A DNA stretch of 64,000 nucleotides from Anthopleura xanthogrammica. Its lineage: Eukaryota; Cnidaria; Anthozoa; Actiniaria; Actiniidae. This document shows, piece by piece, positions 32,592 through 44,900 of this stretch (positions are counted from its first letter, which is position 1; the number at the start of each line of letters is the position of its first letter). The notes beneath the pieces are model-generated. The model was not told the origin of the DNA and ran no database searches. It saw only the letters and a list, made by a program, of their open reading frames with translations. The DNA lies in NCBI GenBank assembly GCA_964019055.1, contig OZ025210.1, positions 6,157,547 through 6,221,546 on the forward strand, given 5' to 3'. The position numbers were made by a program, and so were the translations under genes.

Positions 32592-34677
32592 TTAGACTCT
32601 TGAAGGGTACAGCATCTGCAAGAAGGTAAAAATTATATATTAGTTAGAGCAATAAGATTCCAACATCAAATCACTTATTACTGATTACTGAGCTCAGTTC
32701 AAGTGTAGTTGAAAACAGCATCAATGCCGAAGTGGCATTTAAGACAATCTATGATTACATCATAGCTCAGGTGACCTGTTGTAGTCACGGGAATTCACCA
32801 CTATCCATACATCGGTTCACTGGTAAAACACAAAGCATTAAGTAGAGGCTTCAAGGTTCAAATTTGAATTATGCTTTGAAACTACCTTGAAGCTTCAGGT
32901 GAATGCTTTGTGTTTGACCCCTGAACCAATGTATGGAAAATGGTGAATGCTTACATGCAGTTGAACGAAAACAACTAGTAGGCTTGGATTGATGTCTTAT
33001 CACTATTCATGGACTCAGACAATAGTGAACCAATCATCGTTCCAGCAGTTTTCCCAGTGGAATAGTCCCTTTCACAGTTCCCTGCACCATCTTGAAAGGT
33101 AGCCCGTCCTTCGCATCAAAGGGAGACAAACGGTGAGCTTGCAATGATAGAGACATGTGAATGATTGTCCAATGTGTTAAAAAAAGGCCTCTATCATCGG
33201 AAGCTCACCGTTCCAATCGCTTTGATGCAAAGGCATGGCTACCTTTCAAGGTGGCACATGGAACTGTGAAGGGGACTATTAAAATCTTGTCCAACAACAA
33301 CTACTCAATATCTGTTATATATATAGAGTACTACAAGGATTACATGTGTAAATATCAGCAGAGTTACATTTTACAAAATATTTATTGTAACTTACCACTC
33401 GCACAGTTGCACCCATGGACTTTGGAGGCAAGTTATGTCTAAATTTGGCTCGCACAACTCCACTGTTACCATGAGGTCTAGTCACTTTGCCCCAGACCAC
33501 TCTAAGCTTGGTAGGTTTCTTGTCCCCCTTGGCGACAGATTTAGTCTTGGCTCGGTACACAAATGCAAGCCTCTTTCCAAGATAAAAGTCTGTGTCTACT
33601 TTGTTCTCTACACCTTCAATCTTGATCAAGGATGTTGATGGGTGCTGATTTCTAAGACCCCTTTTGTAACCAAGGACAATGCCTTTGGTGTAAAGTCTAA
33701 AAAGGTTGATAAAGATCATTGAAACGCTCTGGTATTCCAATTAACATCCAAAAGATTTACTAACTTATGAAATTCAGGTTTCATTCTTTCCATTTTGAGA
33801 TATAAAACAATTGACTCGTAGGGCAATTTCTTACAATACTGTATTTTTTCATGCAACTTTGATATTAAACATCATTCATGTATGCATAAAGGCTGATTTA
33901 TACAGTACAGCTATTGCATACAATCTGCTAACTCCATGCTTACAACACTAATTGTATCGTGTAAATCAACCCTACAACTTGCTACAGCTTTTTTCTTGTC
34001 ATACACAACAGTTGTGAGTAAGTTGTAAGGTTGATTTACACGAAGCAATTCGTGTCGTGAGCATGGCATAAGCAGATTGCATGCGACAGTTGTAACTGCA
34101 ATCATGCAATTGAAAACTTGTTTTATATCTCAACAGGTGAAGGTGCTGGATTAAAAGAAATGGACCTCATTTTGCCAAGTCCTATTTCTTCCCATTTTTC
34201 AAATGTAACTTTAGAAAGAAATACAACTGGAGCTCACTAGCAGTAAAGTCTACTGCTTATATTAAACTAACATCACAGCCTTTTCCATGCTCCATGCTGG
34301 AAGTGACGTAAGCATGAAAAAAGTGTGAAGAGAAGGACAAGCAATAGGCCAAAATAAATAAAATTTCTTGTTTTGTTTTATTATCTAGAAAACAAAGAAT
34401 CAGTTGTAGTTTTCAATGCAGTTTTCTCATACCCTGCTTGGCAGAGGTTTCCTTATTTCTCTCTCCTTTAACGAGAAGGAAAGGAAACCTCTGCATGGAT
34501 CTGCTAGACATTCTGTCGAGCATGTGCGAAAGCAACAGTGCCCAATTCCCTAATAAAGCACAATTCTCATCCAATCAGAACATGCATACCATCTAAGCCA
34601 TATCTTATAAAGAACTAGAAACCAGCTACTGGAACGTGCTCACAAAAGATAACTACTTACCGAGTAGGCTGTGACAT
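32592..34677 (-). CDS. RPL35A: 60S ribosomal protein eL33 (RPL35A)
   Basis: Coding exons on the minus strand are 34677-34661, 33696-33396 and 32615-32592; they join in phase to 113 aa (human 110). Conserved stretches are [46 protein letters not shown] and the terminal MLYPSRV. It is a structural protein of the large ribosomal subunit. A non-coding first exon (35228-35188) precedes the ATG exon, joined to an acceptor near 34693. Introns 1 and 2 of the coding part carry several MITEs. It is divergent from the coiled-coil gene at 35411. Confidence 0.96.
32793..32948. mobile_element. ~155-bp TIR element, ends ATTCACCA (RPL35A intron)
   Basis: ATTCACCACTATCCATACAT at the left is mirrored by ATGTATGGAAAATGGTGAAT at the right. 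It contains CACAAAGCATT and GCTTCAAGGTTCAAATTTGA with their mirrors. A second copy is at 61758-61902. Confidence 0.85.
33061..33280. mobile_element. 220-bp TIR element, ends AATAGTCCC (RPL35A intron)
   Basis: AATAGTCCCTTTCACAGTTC at the left mirrors GAACTGTGAAGGGGACTATT at the right. Homologous to 18484-18684. Confidence 0.85.
33905..34100. mobile_element. ~200-bp inverted-repeat element (RPL35A intron)
   Basis: The arms share GCATACAATCTGCT with AGCAGATTGCATGC, and GTGTAAATCAACCCTACAAC with TTGTAAGGTTGATTTACAC. No coding capacity. Confidence 0.75.
34441..34494. repeat. Hairpin with 14-bp perfect stem (RPL35A intron)
   Basis: GCAGAGGTTTCCTT and AAGGAAACCTCTGC flank a 26-base pyrimidine-rich loop. 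It could be a tiny MITE relic. I see no snoRNA boxes. Confidence 0.6.
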
Positions 34678-35187
34678 CCTTGTGTGGATTCCTCGTAAAC
34701 TAAACACAAAGATTGAAAATAATCGTTAGAATATAGAATAAAGAGTCTTACTACTCAACAGTTAGATAAGTTTAGCTTCACTCGAATGATATTTATGTAA
34801 CGACAATTATGATAGTAAACAGAAGCCCAACATCGTGTAAACTGGACGGTTCTATAGCTGTCCTCCACCAAAAACATATTGAAAAACATAATAAGTCCAA
34901 AGCATGAAAACTTAGTCACATCTCCCCTTTTTCCGAGGAAATGCTACCATCTAATTTTATTCTATATTAGCTAACGTAGTATTTAAGTTTATTTAATTTA
35001 GACAACCAAGACGTCGCCATATTGGCATACGACTTGATTAGGCAAAATTTGTTTTATTCTCTACGAAAATAAACAAAATAACATCACATATACTTAGGAA
35101 AGGATATGCTCTTCTTGATGGAACAGTAAAATTTATAGAAAAACCTCAGATTATTCGAGATGAATAAGGATTTTGAACTCAATGTAC

Positions 35188-35228
35188 CTTCGTGTCTTTG
35201 GATGGATTCACGGAGGAAAAAGAGAAAG
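35188..35228 (-). promoter_or_regulatory. RPL35A 5' non-coding exon beginning with a TOP motif
   Basis: On the minus strand the likely start at 35228 reads CTTTCTCTTTTTCCTCCG, a terminal oligopyrimidine tract as in translationally controlled ribosomal protein mRNAs. The exon ends AAG before a GTACAT donor at 35187. Confidence 0.65.
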
Positions 35229-35410
35229 ATTGCGCCTGCACGTGCCCTGATAACATGTCAGCGGTAACCTTAGTGCCCAGTCTCTTTCTGTCGATACCAT
35301 AGCAACCAGCTAATGGTTGACTTCATTTGAAATTTTTCAAAATTCTTTGTTATTTTGCCCTTTATTTTTTCAAAATTCCCTTAATTTTGGTCCACTAAGA
35401 TTCCTTGAAT
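35229..35410. promoter_or_regulatory. Bidirectional promoter region, RPL35A / coiled-coil gene
   Basis: 182 bases separate the RPL35A TOP start from the ATG of the divergent gene. No TATA box is seen. The mRNA start on the + side is unknown. Confidence 0.5.
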
Positions 35411-37918
35411 ATGGATTCAGACCGCAGAGTCCTTTCCTCAAAATCTCCAGCTACCAAATACGAAGTAATGCTGTTGGAAGACATCACAAGTAGAACTAAA
35501 GGCCCATGTGAAGAGAGGATAGCTCTTTGCTTTAATGTCTTTGATGAAGTTCTACCACACTTAGGTGTTTATCGAAAAATTATATCTATACTCAGGGAAG
35601 AACTGTACACTGCAGTTTATAGCTTAGATTACACAACGCTTCCACCAAAAAAGGGCCTGAACAAGACCCCTGTTGTACAGCGGGTACCATTTTTTGTGCT
35701 TGTTAATCGACTGTATGCAGAAAGAGATAAAAGAGCAAAAATCCTGCAAGAAGAGATCGAAAATCTACAGAAAGACGTAGAAGATAAAGGGAAAAACTTA
35801 GAAAAAAGCTATGCGGATATTGAAGCTTTTAAGCATCGAGTCAAGACACTTGAAGATCAGGTTTTTCACCTGAGAATGGAATTAGAAAACTGTACTCTTG
35901 AGAAGATGAAAGTGGAGGCAAATTTAGATCAAGAGAGAAGAGCCCACGAAGCTAGTAAGGCTAGGTATGAAAAACGACTTGCAAGTCTTAGAGAACAGCT
36001 TGTTAAGAGTGAAGATATGGTCAAGATGTTGAGGAAATACAAAGATGGCTATGATGACTTAGAGGAAGCATTCAATGATACCTCTGTGTTCGTAAAAAGG
36101 CCACATAATCCTGCACCTTTGGCTAAAAAATCACAAGTTATTCAAGAAATTGCATCTGCAAAGTTACTAGAAGAGCAGCTACTGATGGTACAGAATTCTA
36201 TCATTGAGGAGTTTGATGCTTTTATTGAGGAAAATAAGTCTGATCCTTGTGATGAGCCTGGAATTATGCGAAAGGGAACAAGATGGGATGAAGAAACTGA
36301 GGAGATGAAAAAGTTCTTAAAACTGCAACAAGAAACAGAAGAAAGGTTTAAAAAAAGTATCGCAGACATTGAAAATGAATTGCAGTTGATAGAAATCCAA
36401 CGGTCAGCTCTTGAAGACAGGTTTGAACATCTGGAAGAGGAGAAGGGGGAAGAGAAGAAACGGGAAAAAAGAGGTGCTGCAAGGACAAAGAAGGATGAAG
36501 AAGAAATAGATTTTGTTAAGATTATGAGCACACCTGGCCATGCTGACCCATTCATTCCACATGAAAGGATTATGAGTAAATATGCAGCAATGATGTATTA
36601 CTCTTGTAATCATGGCAAAAACTTCCATGAATTTAAAGATGCCAAGTTCTGCCCTAGCTGTGGGGAGACAACTTTATTATGCCCACATAAAGTTGTAGAA
36701 GAAAAACTTGTTTCGTTACCTCACAACTGTACGCATGTAAAAATTAAAAGACCAGTTGTCCACATTCTTAAAGATGAAAAGGCAGAATTGTCCCTTCCAG
36801 GAACTCCTGACAGCATGAGAACGATGTCAGCTGGGACAATCACTCCATCATATGGAGAGGAATATATTGTGAAAACTCAACAACACCTTACAACTTCCTA
36901 CAAGAGGCTATGGGATGATCTAGGAGCTAGGACATCCATAAAGCGAAGAATCCCAAGGCCTTTAGACAAGGAAAGGGTTCTATCAATTATTTGCCAGTTC
37001 TATGCTACTTTGTTATGGCAAGATGACTTTGCTATGGAAGATGAACAGATTGTATCTGTGCTTGATACCTTGAATGCCTTCTTCCAGGAACGGTATATAA
37101 TCCCAGATGTTGCTTACCTTGCTATGCATGACTTCCTTTCTGGAGTTGTCCAATATGCCCAGGAAAACCAATCTGTTCAGTTGTTCGCACAATCGATGTG
37201 TGGAAACCTTGATCCTGTTGTCATCCGCTATCTTCTGCTGATCAATGACATCATTGATCTTGTGGATTGGGTTTCTGTCAGTGATGTCAGGGTTTTAGCA
37301 CAGATTGTTTACCCATTTATGCATGAAGAAGACCTCGAACAATTCACTATGGGGTACACTTCCTTCAGCGAAAACAAGATCTCCAAAGAACTTGTTTCAG
37401 AATATCTCTTGTACATCATTTTGAAGTACAGGGAACCGTGTTTTCAGGATTCTGAAGTAAAGCTGCTTCAACATCCTGGAAACAGACCAGGATTTATGAC
37501 AGATATCGAGTTTACAGAAGCCATTGATAACATTTGCCCATTAGCATCAGAGCGTTTGAGAAGGCGTCTTTTTGCAGAGTCCCTGGAACACATGCAGGAT
37601 GCTGATGATTCTGTAAACATCATGAGACTATCTCAGGTCACAGGGTACTTAAAACTTGTACAGATTTCACCAGTAGTGAAAGATCACATAGCACAGAAAG
37701 TCAAAGAAGCAAGAGGCAAATCTGAAGAAGACCAAAATGATCCTAACGAGGCAGTAAGCAACATCAAGAAACAGCTTCTGATGGAAGATGCTAAGAGCAA
37801 GGCAGCAGCCACTGGGAAAAAGATTTTAACCATAGAATATGTACGTGCTGTTGCTGCTCAGAACTCTAAAAGGGTGACAGCAAGGCAGATTAAAAGAGTG
37901 GAAAAATACAGCTACTAG
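35411..37918 (+). CDS. Coiled-coil protein with TSNAXIP1-like N-terminal domain, intronless
   Basis: An 835-aa frame. I take ATG at 35411 as the start, since the frame upstream has only a TTG. The first ~100 residues (FNVFDEVLPHLGVYRKIIS, RVPFFVLVNRLYAERDKRA) recall the N-terminal domain of translin-associated factor X-interacting protein 1 and relatives, judged by eye. A Glu/Lys-rich coiled coil follows to about residue 375. Then comes a possible zinc cluster (C399, H401, C414-P-S-C417, C424, H426), and a helical C-terminal half. Relatives are mostly testis- or cilium-linked, so a ciliary role is a guess. AATAAA lies at 38623. It converges with TAF9, whose stop is at 38751. Confidence 0.75.
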   Translation: MDSDRRVLSSKSPATKYEVMLLEDITSRTKGPCEERIALCFNVFDEVLPHLGVYRKIISILREELYTAVYSLDYTTLPPKKGLNKTPVVQRVPFFVLVNRLYAERDKRAKILQEEIENLQKDVEDKGKNLEKSYADIEAFKHRVKTLEDQVFHLRMELENCTLEKMKVEANLDQERRAHEASKARYEKRLASLREQLVKSEDMVKMLRKYKDGYDDLEEAFNDTSVFVKRPHNPAPLAKKSQVIQEIASAKLLEEQLLMVQNSIIEEFDAFIEENKSDPCDEPGIMRKGTRWDEETEEMKKFLKLQQETEERFKKSIADIENELQLIEIQRSALEDRFEHLEEEKGEEKKREKRGAARTKKDEEEIDFVKIMSTPGHADPFIPHERIMSKYAAMMYYSCNHGKNFHEFKDAKFCPSCGETTLLCPHKVVEEKLVSLPHNCTHVKIKRPVVHILKDEKAELSLPGTPDSMRTMSAGTITPSYGEEYIVKTQQHLTTSYKRLWDDLGARTSIKRRIPRPLDKERVLSIICQFYATLLWQDDFAMEDEQIVSVLDTLNAFFQERYIIPDVAYLAMHDFLSGVVQYAQENQSVQLFAQSMCGNLDPVVIRYLLLINDIIDLVDWVSVSDVRVLAQIVYPFMHEEDLEQFTMGYTSFSENKISKELVSEYLLYIILKYREPCFQDSEVKLLQHPGNRPGFMTDIEFTEAIDNICPLASERLRRRLFAESLEHMQDADDSVNIMRLSQVTGYLKLVQISPVVKDHIAQKVKEARGKSEEDQNDPNEAVSNIKKQLLMEDAKSKAAATGKKILTIEYVRAVAAQNSKRVTARQIKRVEKYSY

Positions 37919-38750
37919 ACGTCTTACAAAAACAAAGAACAGCAAATGGCCAAGGTTTTTGAAAGCCTTGTACAACTGTGAATATAGCTTTGCCGTCATG
38001 ACCAGTTTTTTAAGAAAACTACTGCAGATGACAAAAATATATTCAAAGTTATTCTTACAGAAATTTGCATTTATCTACTGCAAATGCATCGTAATCTTCA
38101 AAGAGTGCAAACAGTAACGCTCATTACTAATGAGTACTTTAATTTGAATTTTGCTAATCATGAAAAGAAGCTATTTATGATGACAGTCACATTTTGCTTG
38201 TGATATCAGATATAATACAAAATAATGATAAATGCCAGATACATGATATGTAAAAACATGTTCTCAGAAAAAACTTAGACCCTGAAATAAAACCCACTGT
38301 CCATCCTATGAACACAATGAGTTTAGCATGGGTCAGACAAAAACAGACTGCAGTTTTCTTCATATTTCATGAAAATGCATGACATTTTTTACTTATATTT
38401 TCAAGACAAATTAATCTGAGACACACATGCCCAGGTGAAAGATGCAGCCAGAAATTATAATTAATTGAATGCGTTGTCACTGGTCTTAAAAAAATGTGCG
38501 AGATTTAAAACTAGAGCTTAGTGTGCACTTTGCCAGAGTTTATGATCATGATTGTTGAATATATTGATTGAATTTGGATGTGATTTTTCCCTGGGTTGTC
38601 ATCACATGCCCATTATCATTTAAATAAAACAAAAAAAAAGTATCTATATATTTGTTATATTTAATGACGATTTGTTTAATACAAGAAAAGTTGTCTAATA
38701 AAGTCAGATATTTTTATACCCTAACCAAAACTATGACAATCTAAAAACAT

Positions 38751-41451
38751 CTAAACATCATAGTCATCATCAGCATCATCATGCTTTCTTTTCTGTGGAG
38801 TAATCAAAGGTTGTTGTGCACTTGCTACTGTTTCATCCATGCTTGGCAGAGCAGAAACAGTCATTATTGATGCTGGATTAGTGCCAGCTGGAGTTCCTGC
38901 CTTAGTGGTGGCTGGTGTACTTATCTTGACAGTGGTAGGTGTACTTGCACTGCTTTTTATTAAAGCTGGAACAACTGCTTCACTTTTTATAACCTAAATG
39001 CACAAAGATAAGAAGAAGAAGTTTAGGTTTAAAGCTTTCACCACTGCAATTTTAAATGTTTTTTAAGGTTACCAACATTCATCTTGTTAATAATTGTGAT
39101 CAATATTTTAGCAGCCAATTGTTAGGGCAGTATCTTTAAAATTTGAGTAAATCCATAAGAAAAGAAACTTAAAAAAAAAAATAGCAGAAAAATTAAAATC
39201 AAAATCTTATGCATTATGGAACTGTCAGATACTGGCTTTTTTTTTGCATGGTTGAATTGTATTCTTCAGGTTTATCATATTTGTGATTGTGGATTTTGCT
39301 TCAAATGTTATTAAACCATCAGAGTAGTAGGTCTATGTATCAGTCAATATACTTTGCAGTGCCATCATAGATATAATTAAAAATTAAAATGTCAAGAATT
39401 ACATCATTTGGTTCAGTCACTTCATCATGGGACCCTTGGGTTGACATCATAATTCAACTATCAAAAGCTGCAATTTTAAAATTGCTTGTAAGATTTCAGT
39501 TCCAAATGAACTCCATTAACTTGAGTTATGATTATTCATCCCTACCTTAATTGTAGTTGGAACAGTTCCTGTTGTGGGTCTTGCAGTTGTGGTGATGCTT
39601 GGTTCTGGTTTAACTTGAGGGCTTTGCAAACTGCTGCTGCTACTAATATTAGTTACTAGCAACTGAGGTGTTGAAGCTATGGATCTGGCGGCGGTTACTG
39701 ATATGGGTACAGCTGCAGGTCGAACCACTTGCACGACAGTTGATGGTTTAACGATACTGCTTGTGGAAGAGGAAGAAACAGAATTTGTTCTGCTGACGAC
39801 AGGAGATGGACGCATAGGAGGCTGTAAAAACACATTCAAGGCTTTGAGTAAGCAATCTACAAACTAAGAGAAAATGATTGAAACACAATGACTAACCCTT
39901 TTGGGGGCTTTGACTTTGTAGTTTTTTCCTGTAAGACAATATCGATCGGGTGGCAATCTTAGACCACTTTTTGGTTGAATTTGTGGTAATGGAATCCTAT
40001 TCTTTTGTCTGGCAATTTCTATGAGAAACTACAAACAACAGTGACACATTAGCATACATTTTTAGCAATCCATCAATAACAGGGCTTATAATAACAGCCA
40101 GTCAGTCGCCAGTCGTGATGACAGGCCAAATTAGTTTTCGCTTGGTCATACCCAGTCTGGTTCAACCTTTACTGGGCAAAATGACCAGCAAGGCAAAGAT
40201 TTGACTGGACAAGTTCCAATTTTGGCCAGACACTGACTACTGACCAGCTGTTATTTCAAGCCTTTTATAAATAAAAATAACTCACATAATCACCCACTGC
40301 AAACACACTGGATCAATCAATGAGTCAATCAGTCTAATATATGTTGTATTGTTGGTTAAGTTAAACCAGGGAGCCATACTCACATCTCTTGGGGGTGGAC
40401 TGGTGTACGAATGGTCAAGGCGGGATTGAATAGCAAGCTGAACATCATCTGTATCTATATCTTTCTTGCCTGAATGACTAGAATATGCTTTGGCATCATC
40501 CAAAACAAGTGTAACATATCCTAAATAAAATATGATGGTCATTCACAATATCTACTAACAGTTTTCAGTGTTTGACACTAACTTTTTCAGACTGACTAGG
40601 CAATAGGCTAAGACATCCATAAATCCAGTAGCCCAGCAGAGTAATTTACTAATCCAAACACCCCACTTGCCTATGGACTTATGAGTCCTAATTTTCACCA
40701 GCCCAGAGCAAAGATTTACTAGTCCCAGCCTAGTGGACTAGCCTTAGACTGTGTTGAGCACTGTTTTTAGTTTCCAAAGTTAGCAATCTGTACCAAAGGA
40801 CAATCCCATGGCATTCCCCTGATATTTGGAATCAAATTTATAGTTTATGAAGACCATTAAAATATAGGATTCTCAGCCTTCAGTGATCTTTACAACATTC
40901 TATTGTTGTCATAGCAACATTCTCTGTTAATGACTATTCTCAATCTTGTCCAAATATTTAGTTTATCAAATAGGGCTCTTTAGATTATCGAATATAAAAA
41001 AACCTAATCCTTCAAACATGTTGAGGTCACTGCTCTGACGGTATAATTAAGTAAGCAGAAAACCTTTTCGAGCCTCCTTAATTGAATTTTCGCCATGAGA
41101 CAGTAAACTTATTATGCTTCTAATTATTCCTATTATCCGAAAATAACTTCAAAATAAACCAATAAATAAATATTCATTCCAGATTTGTGCTATAATTTAG
41201 CCTAAACAAGAATTAAGGAACGATTTTTTGAGTTCGAAACAACAAAAGCAAGATGGAAAGGTTTGACATTCGTCCTTACGATATGTAAATTCCAGCATCT
41301 GATTGACGACTCTTGGTTCATAATCACTTATCCCCATCTCTCTTAATATCGCCCCCATAACCAGAGCATCTTTGGGAGTACTTTTAGCGGCGGGTTTGCT
41401 GCTTTCATTTGTGCTCGTTGTTGTGTTGCCATCCGGTTGACTGGCCGCCAT
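38751..41451 (-). CDS. TAF9: Transcription initiation factor TFIID subunit 9
   Basis: Five minus-strand exons: 41451-41280, 40520-40384, 40028-39897, 39821-39546 and 38993-38751, joining in phase to 319 aa (human 264). The histone-fold domain covers about residues 27-100 ([48 protein letters not shown]). The conserved TSPPPRD and [16 protein letters not shown] follow. The rest is a Ser/Thr/Pro/Val-rich linker ending in [15 protein letters not shown], like the acidic tail of vertebrate TAF9. It pairs with TAF6 in TFIID and SAGA. It is head to head with MED4, and its start codon sits in a TISU element. Confidence 0.96.
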
Positions 41452-41455
41452 CTTG
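41444..41455 (-). promoter_or_regulatory. TISU / YY1-type element over the TAF9 start codon
   Basis: Minus-strand CAAGATGGCGGC, an exact match to the TISU consensus SAASATGGCGGC, with the ATG being the TAF9 start. TISU elements act both in transcription start and in initiation on very short 5' leaders. Confidence 0.75.
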
Positions 41456-41521
41456 AAAACGAGCCCGCTATCACCGTACCGCTGGATATTTTACCCACCA
41501 TCCCGTGCGCTAATATTCAAA
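41452..41521. promoter_or_regulatory. 70-bp bidirectional promoter between TAF9 and MED4
   Basis: Only 70 bases separate the two start codons. There is no TATA box, and several CpGs are present (ACGAG, ACCGTACCGC, CCCGTGCGC). Both mRNAs must have very short leaders, or start inside each other's gene. Confidence 0.75.
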
Positions 41522-41529
41522 ATGGCGGC
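41518..41529 (+). promoter_or_regulatory. Near-TISU / YY1-type element over the MED4 start codon
   Basis: CAAAATGGCGGC differs from the TISU consensus only at the base before ATG (A for C/G). The ATG is the MED4 start. Confidence 0.65.
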
Positions 41530-41901
41530 CAAGTTGAACAGAGAGACAAGCACTAAAGATGTTGTTAATAGTATTTTGGATGATTATGAAAAACTAACCA
41601 GGTAGGGCTTTATGATAATTGTATAACCAAATACAGGGGTGATTTATTTTTTTAAATTTCAATAAATTTTCAACGAATTTGCCATATTTGCAAAGTATAA
41701 GAATATGTTTTTGTTTGATATTCTTCATCTACAGGCAGCTTTTTGAAAGCCTTTCTGCCTTTTCGTTGCATCGAGGGAAAAGCGATGCCTCTGAAGGAGA
41801 TACTGCTGAGGTAAACTTCTTGTTAAAATGCTCCTGATGGGAAGTCGCTCGTGTGTCTTACAATGAAGCCGAATGAAGAGAGAGAGCGAGAAAGCGAGAG
41901 A

Positions 41902-41941
<40 letters not shown>

Positions 41942-44900
41942 ACTACCCCCTCACCACCCCCACCCCCACCCCCATCCCCAAGGATTTGAAATTCCTCTCT
42001 CATCTTATATCCAACCATTGATTTATCTATAACTCCAGCAGATAAGTAGTTAGTTAGTCTTTTAAGACACTTTTTTGGCTTGATTGGATGACATCACATC
42101 CATAGCTAGAGGGGTGGTCTAAGAATTTCAGCAAGGTGGACACAGAGCTTAGTTTTGTAGAAGGCTATACATTTTGTTTAAAAAAAAAACTTAGATCTAT
42201 ATTGCCTTCAACTCGCCACTGGCTGTAATAATAATAATATTATTAATTAATTAATAATAACATATTTTAATAACAGGATAACCATTTCAGTTATAAAAAC
42301 TGCTATCAATATGGTTCCTGTATAAACTGGAGTTAGAGCCCGGGGGGGGGGGGGACTCCCTATTGAAAGAGGGTGGGGATGCTTGCCGAAAATCTTAAAA
42401 ATGGACCCTAAAAGGGACCTGTGTTGTCAGTTTATGGGCATGGCAGGGATAAAATTCTACCCCTAAGAGGGACCAAGCAAAAACGTATCCAAGGCTGGGT
42501 TTCTCGATTTAATTTATTAACATCAAACGCCTTCTGCTCGTATGAGTTTATGACGACGTCCTCATATACAAATCGTTAACTGAAGGGCATTGATATAAAA
42601 TAAACATCGTTAAAAAGAAGCATTGTTGTTGCTGTTTATTTTAAAACCCCTTAAAGGGATCACAAAACTCAGCTGGTGGGCATTCTCGTTCATAACACCC
42701 TAAGCGGGACCGAAACCTCGATTTCAACCCCTAAAAGGGACTGCGAGCATCCCCGTCCCTTCGACCTCCGAGTCCTCCCCCCGGGAGTTAGAGTCCAACT
42801 CATCACCAATAATCAATAACCATACGTCTGCTGCTTTCATTAGGTTGTAAATAAAATAACAGAAAAAGATAAAGAACTTCAAGCAGCAATTAAAATAGGT
42901 ATGTTTGTCCTCATGGAATTCAATGAAATATACACAACATGGCCAAACGAGAGGAATGGCTTAAGGGGCTTTTGGATGGACAAGAGCTATATTGGGCCAA
43001 CATTTTCCATTAACTGACAGTTATTTTGAGCCCAGAGGGGTAAGGGGTACACAATACACGCCTTGCAGTGACCTATTTTTTTTACATTATTTTGTAGCTA
43101 AAGAACAAATGGATTGTCAACTTAAAATTCAAGCTACTAAAGAAAGTGTAGCCAAGAAAGATCAAGACATTTTGAGACTTGAAAACCAGTTAAAAGAAAC
43201 TGAACAGATATTGGTAAGACTAGAATATTGACAAAAATCTACAGTTGATTTATTTATCATGACAATGAGCAAAATATATAATAGACCCCTTGCAGCACTT
43301 TGGAATGCAGCTCGATTTGGAGGACAAAACAATAGGTTTCCAATTCTCAGGAAATATTGAAATTCTATTATTTTGTCCTCCAAATTGAGCTTCTTTGATG
43401 TCACCTGCAAGGGATCTATAAGAAATAGATTTGAACAAGAGGAATAGATGGGTATCCACCCTACACTTCATCCACCTACATTGCTGTTTTAAAAGCCCAG
43501 ATATGGGACATTTCTGGATCTATGCAGTTTATATGCTTATTCTTCTGATGATGCAAACTCTTCTAAAATTTAGTCACAGGCAGTTTTCCAGGCCAAAAAG
43601 AAGCTAAAAGCAATAGAACAAGCTAATAAAGGTAAATAGAGACTGTGCACATAACTCATTCATGAATGTATGGAGTACTTATTAATAGTGTATATACACT
43701 CAACCACAAAATATGGTTAAAATCTAGGGCTGTATAACAGTAGTGCACCTGCTTTTTACTTCTGGGGTCCCAGGTTCAATTCCTTTACTTATAAAAGGGT
43801 AAGGTAAAAGGGTATTGGAGAAATTTTGAAGATATTTTTTCTACTTGAAATCTGGTATCAGTATTTCAACAAACACTTTTTTATCATTATTTCCAAGGAT
43901 CTGTGTCTTCAGAGGAGCTTATCAAGTATGCTCATAAAATAAGCAGTAGCAGCGCTGTGGAAGCACCAATGACTTGGTTGCCAGGTAACTCATGAATATA
44001 CATGCACTGTACCACAATAACCCATGGATAGCATCCCACTTAGAACAGCAATGCAGTCTCCAGGACATATACTGAAAACTTTAGCAGGGGCTGATCCAAG
44101 ATTTTTAGTGATTGCATGATAGTAATGAAAGCAAAAGCCATCTTTCCCTTACTGTCAGCCAGCTTAATCACAATTTGAATCGTGGGAAGGAGTTGAGGGG
44201 CTGCACCCCCCACAACCCTCCTCCAGATCCGACTCTGCTTATCCTTGTTGCATTTATTCCCTTGCTACATGCATGTCTTATTTCTATAAGATTAATTTTA
44301 GAAAGTTTGGTTCATGCCCTTCCTAAGTCATCCTGAGGATTTGAATGTCAGGCAAATTGGCCTGAATATAGTCTACTGCTCTGGGCTATAATCTTGATCT
44401 TTGCTGGCTCTTCAGTTGTCTTTCTCATGATTTAGTTTATTTTTCTCGTAAGGTGATCCAAGACGACCCTACCCACTAGATATAGAGATGAGGTCTGGAC
44501 TACTTGGGAAAATAGGAGAAGGATCAGATACTACACTTGCCTCTACCTTCACTATGGATGGGTCATCACTTTCCACAACCGCACCCTTGGCTAATGGTAA
44601 GAAAGAGAGTAAATACCATGTGTGTTGACATGTTCTTTCATTTCAAACGTTCTATACTTCTGCCATGATAACTGACTTGTTTTATTACACATTCTTACCT
44701 GTAATGAAATTGTTTGTATTCAGATGGCATCATAAATGGACAGTCAACAGTAGGACTATCTTGGCAGTCACATTTGCAACGATTACCCAATACATTAGAG
44801 GTATGCACTGTTCTACTTGGAATTTGTATTCAATAATATATACTGTTGTCCTCTTACAGCATATCTCTATGCAATTCTTAAATTGCTTAATTTCACTAGA

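Noticed and set aside
35405..35410. Start of the coiled-coil gene two codons upstream
   Set aside because: The upstream codon is TTG; the first ATG is at 35411.
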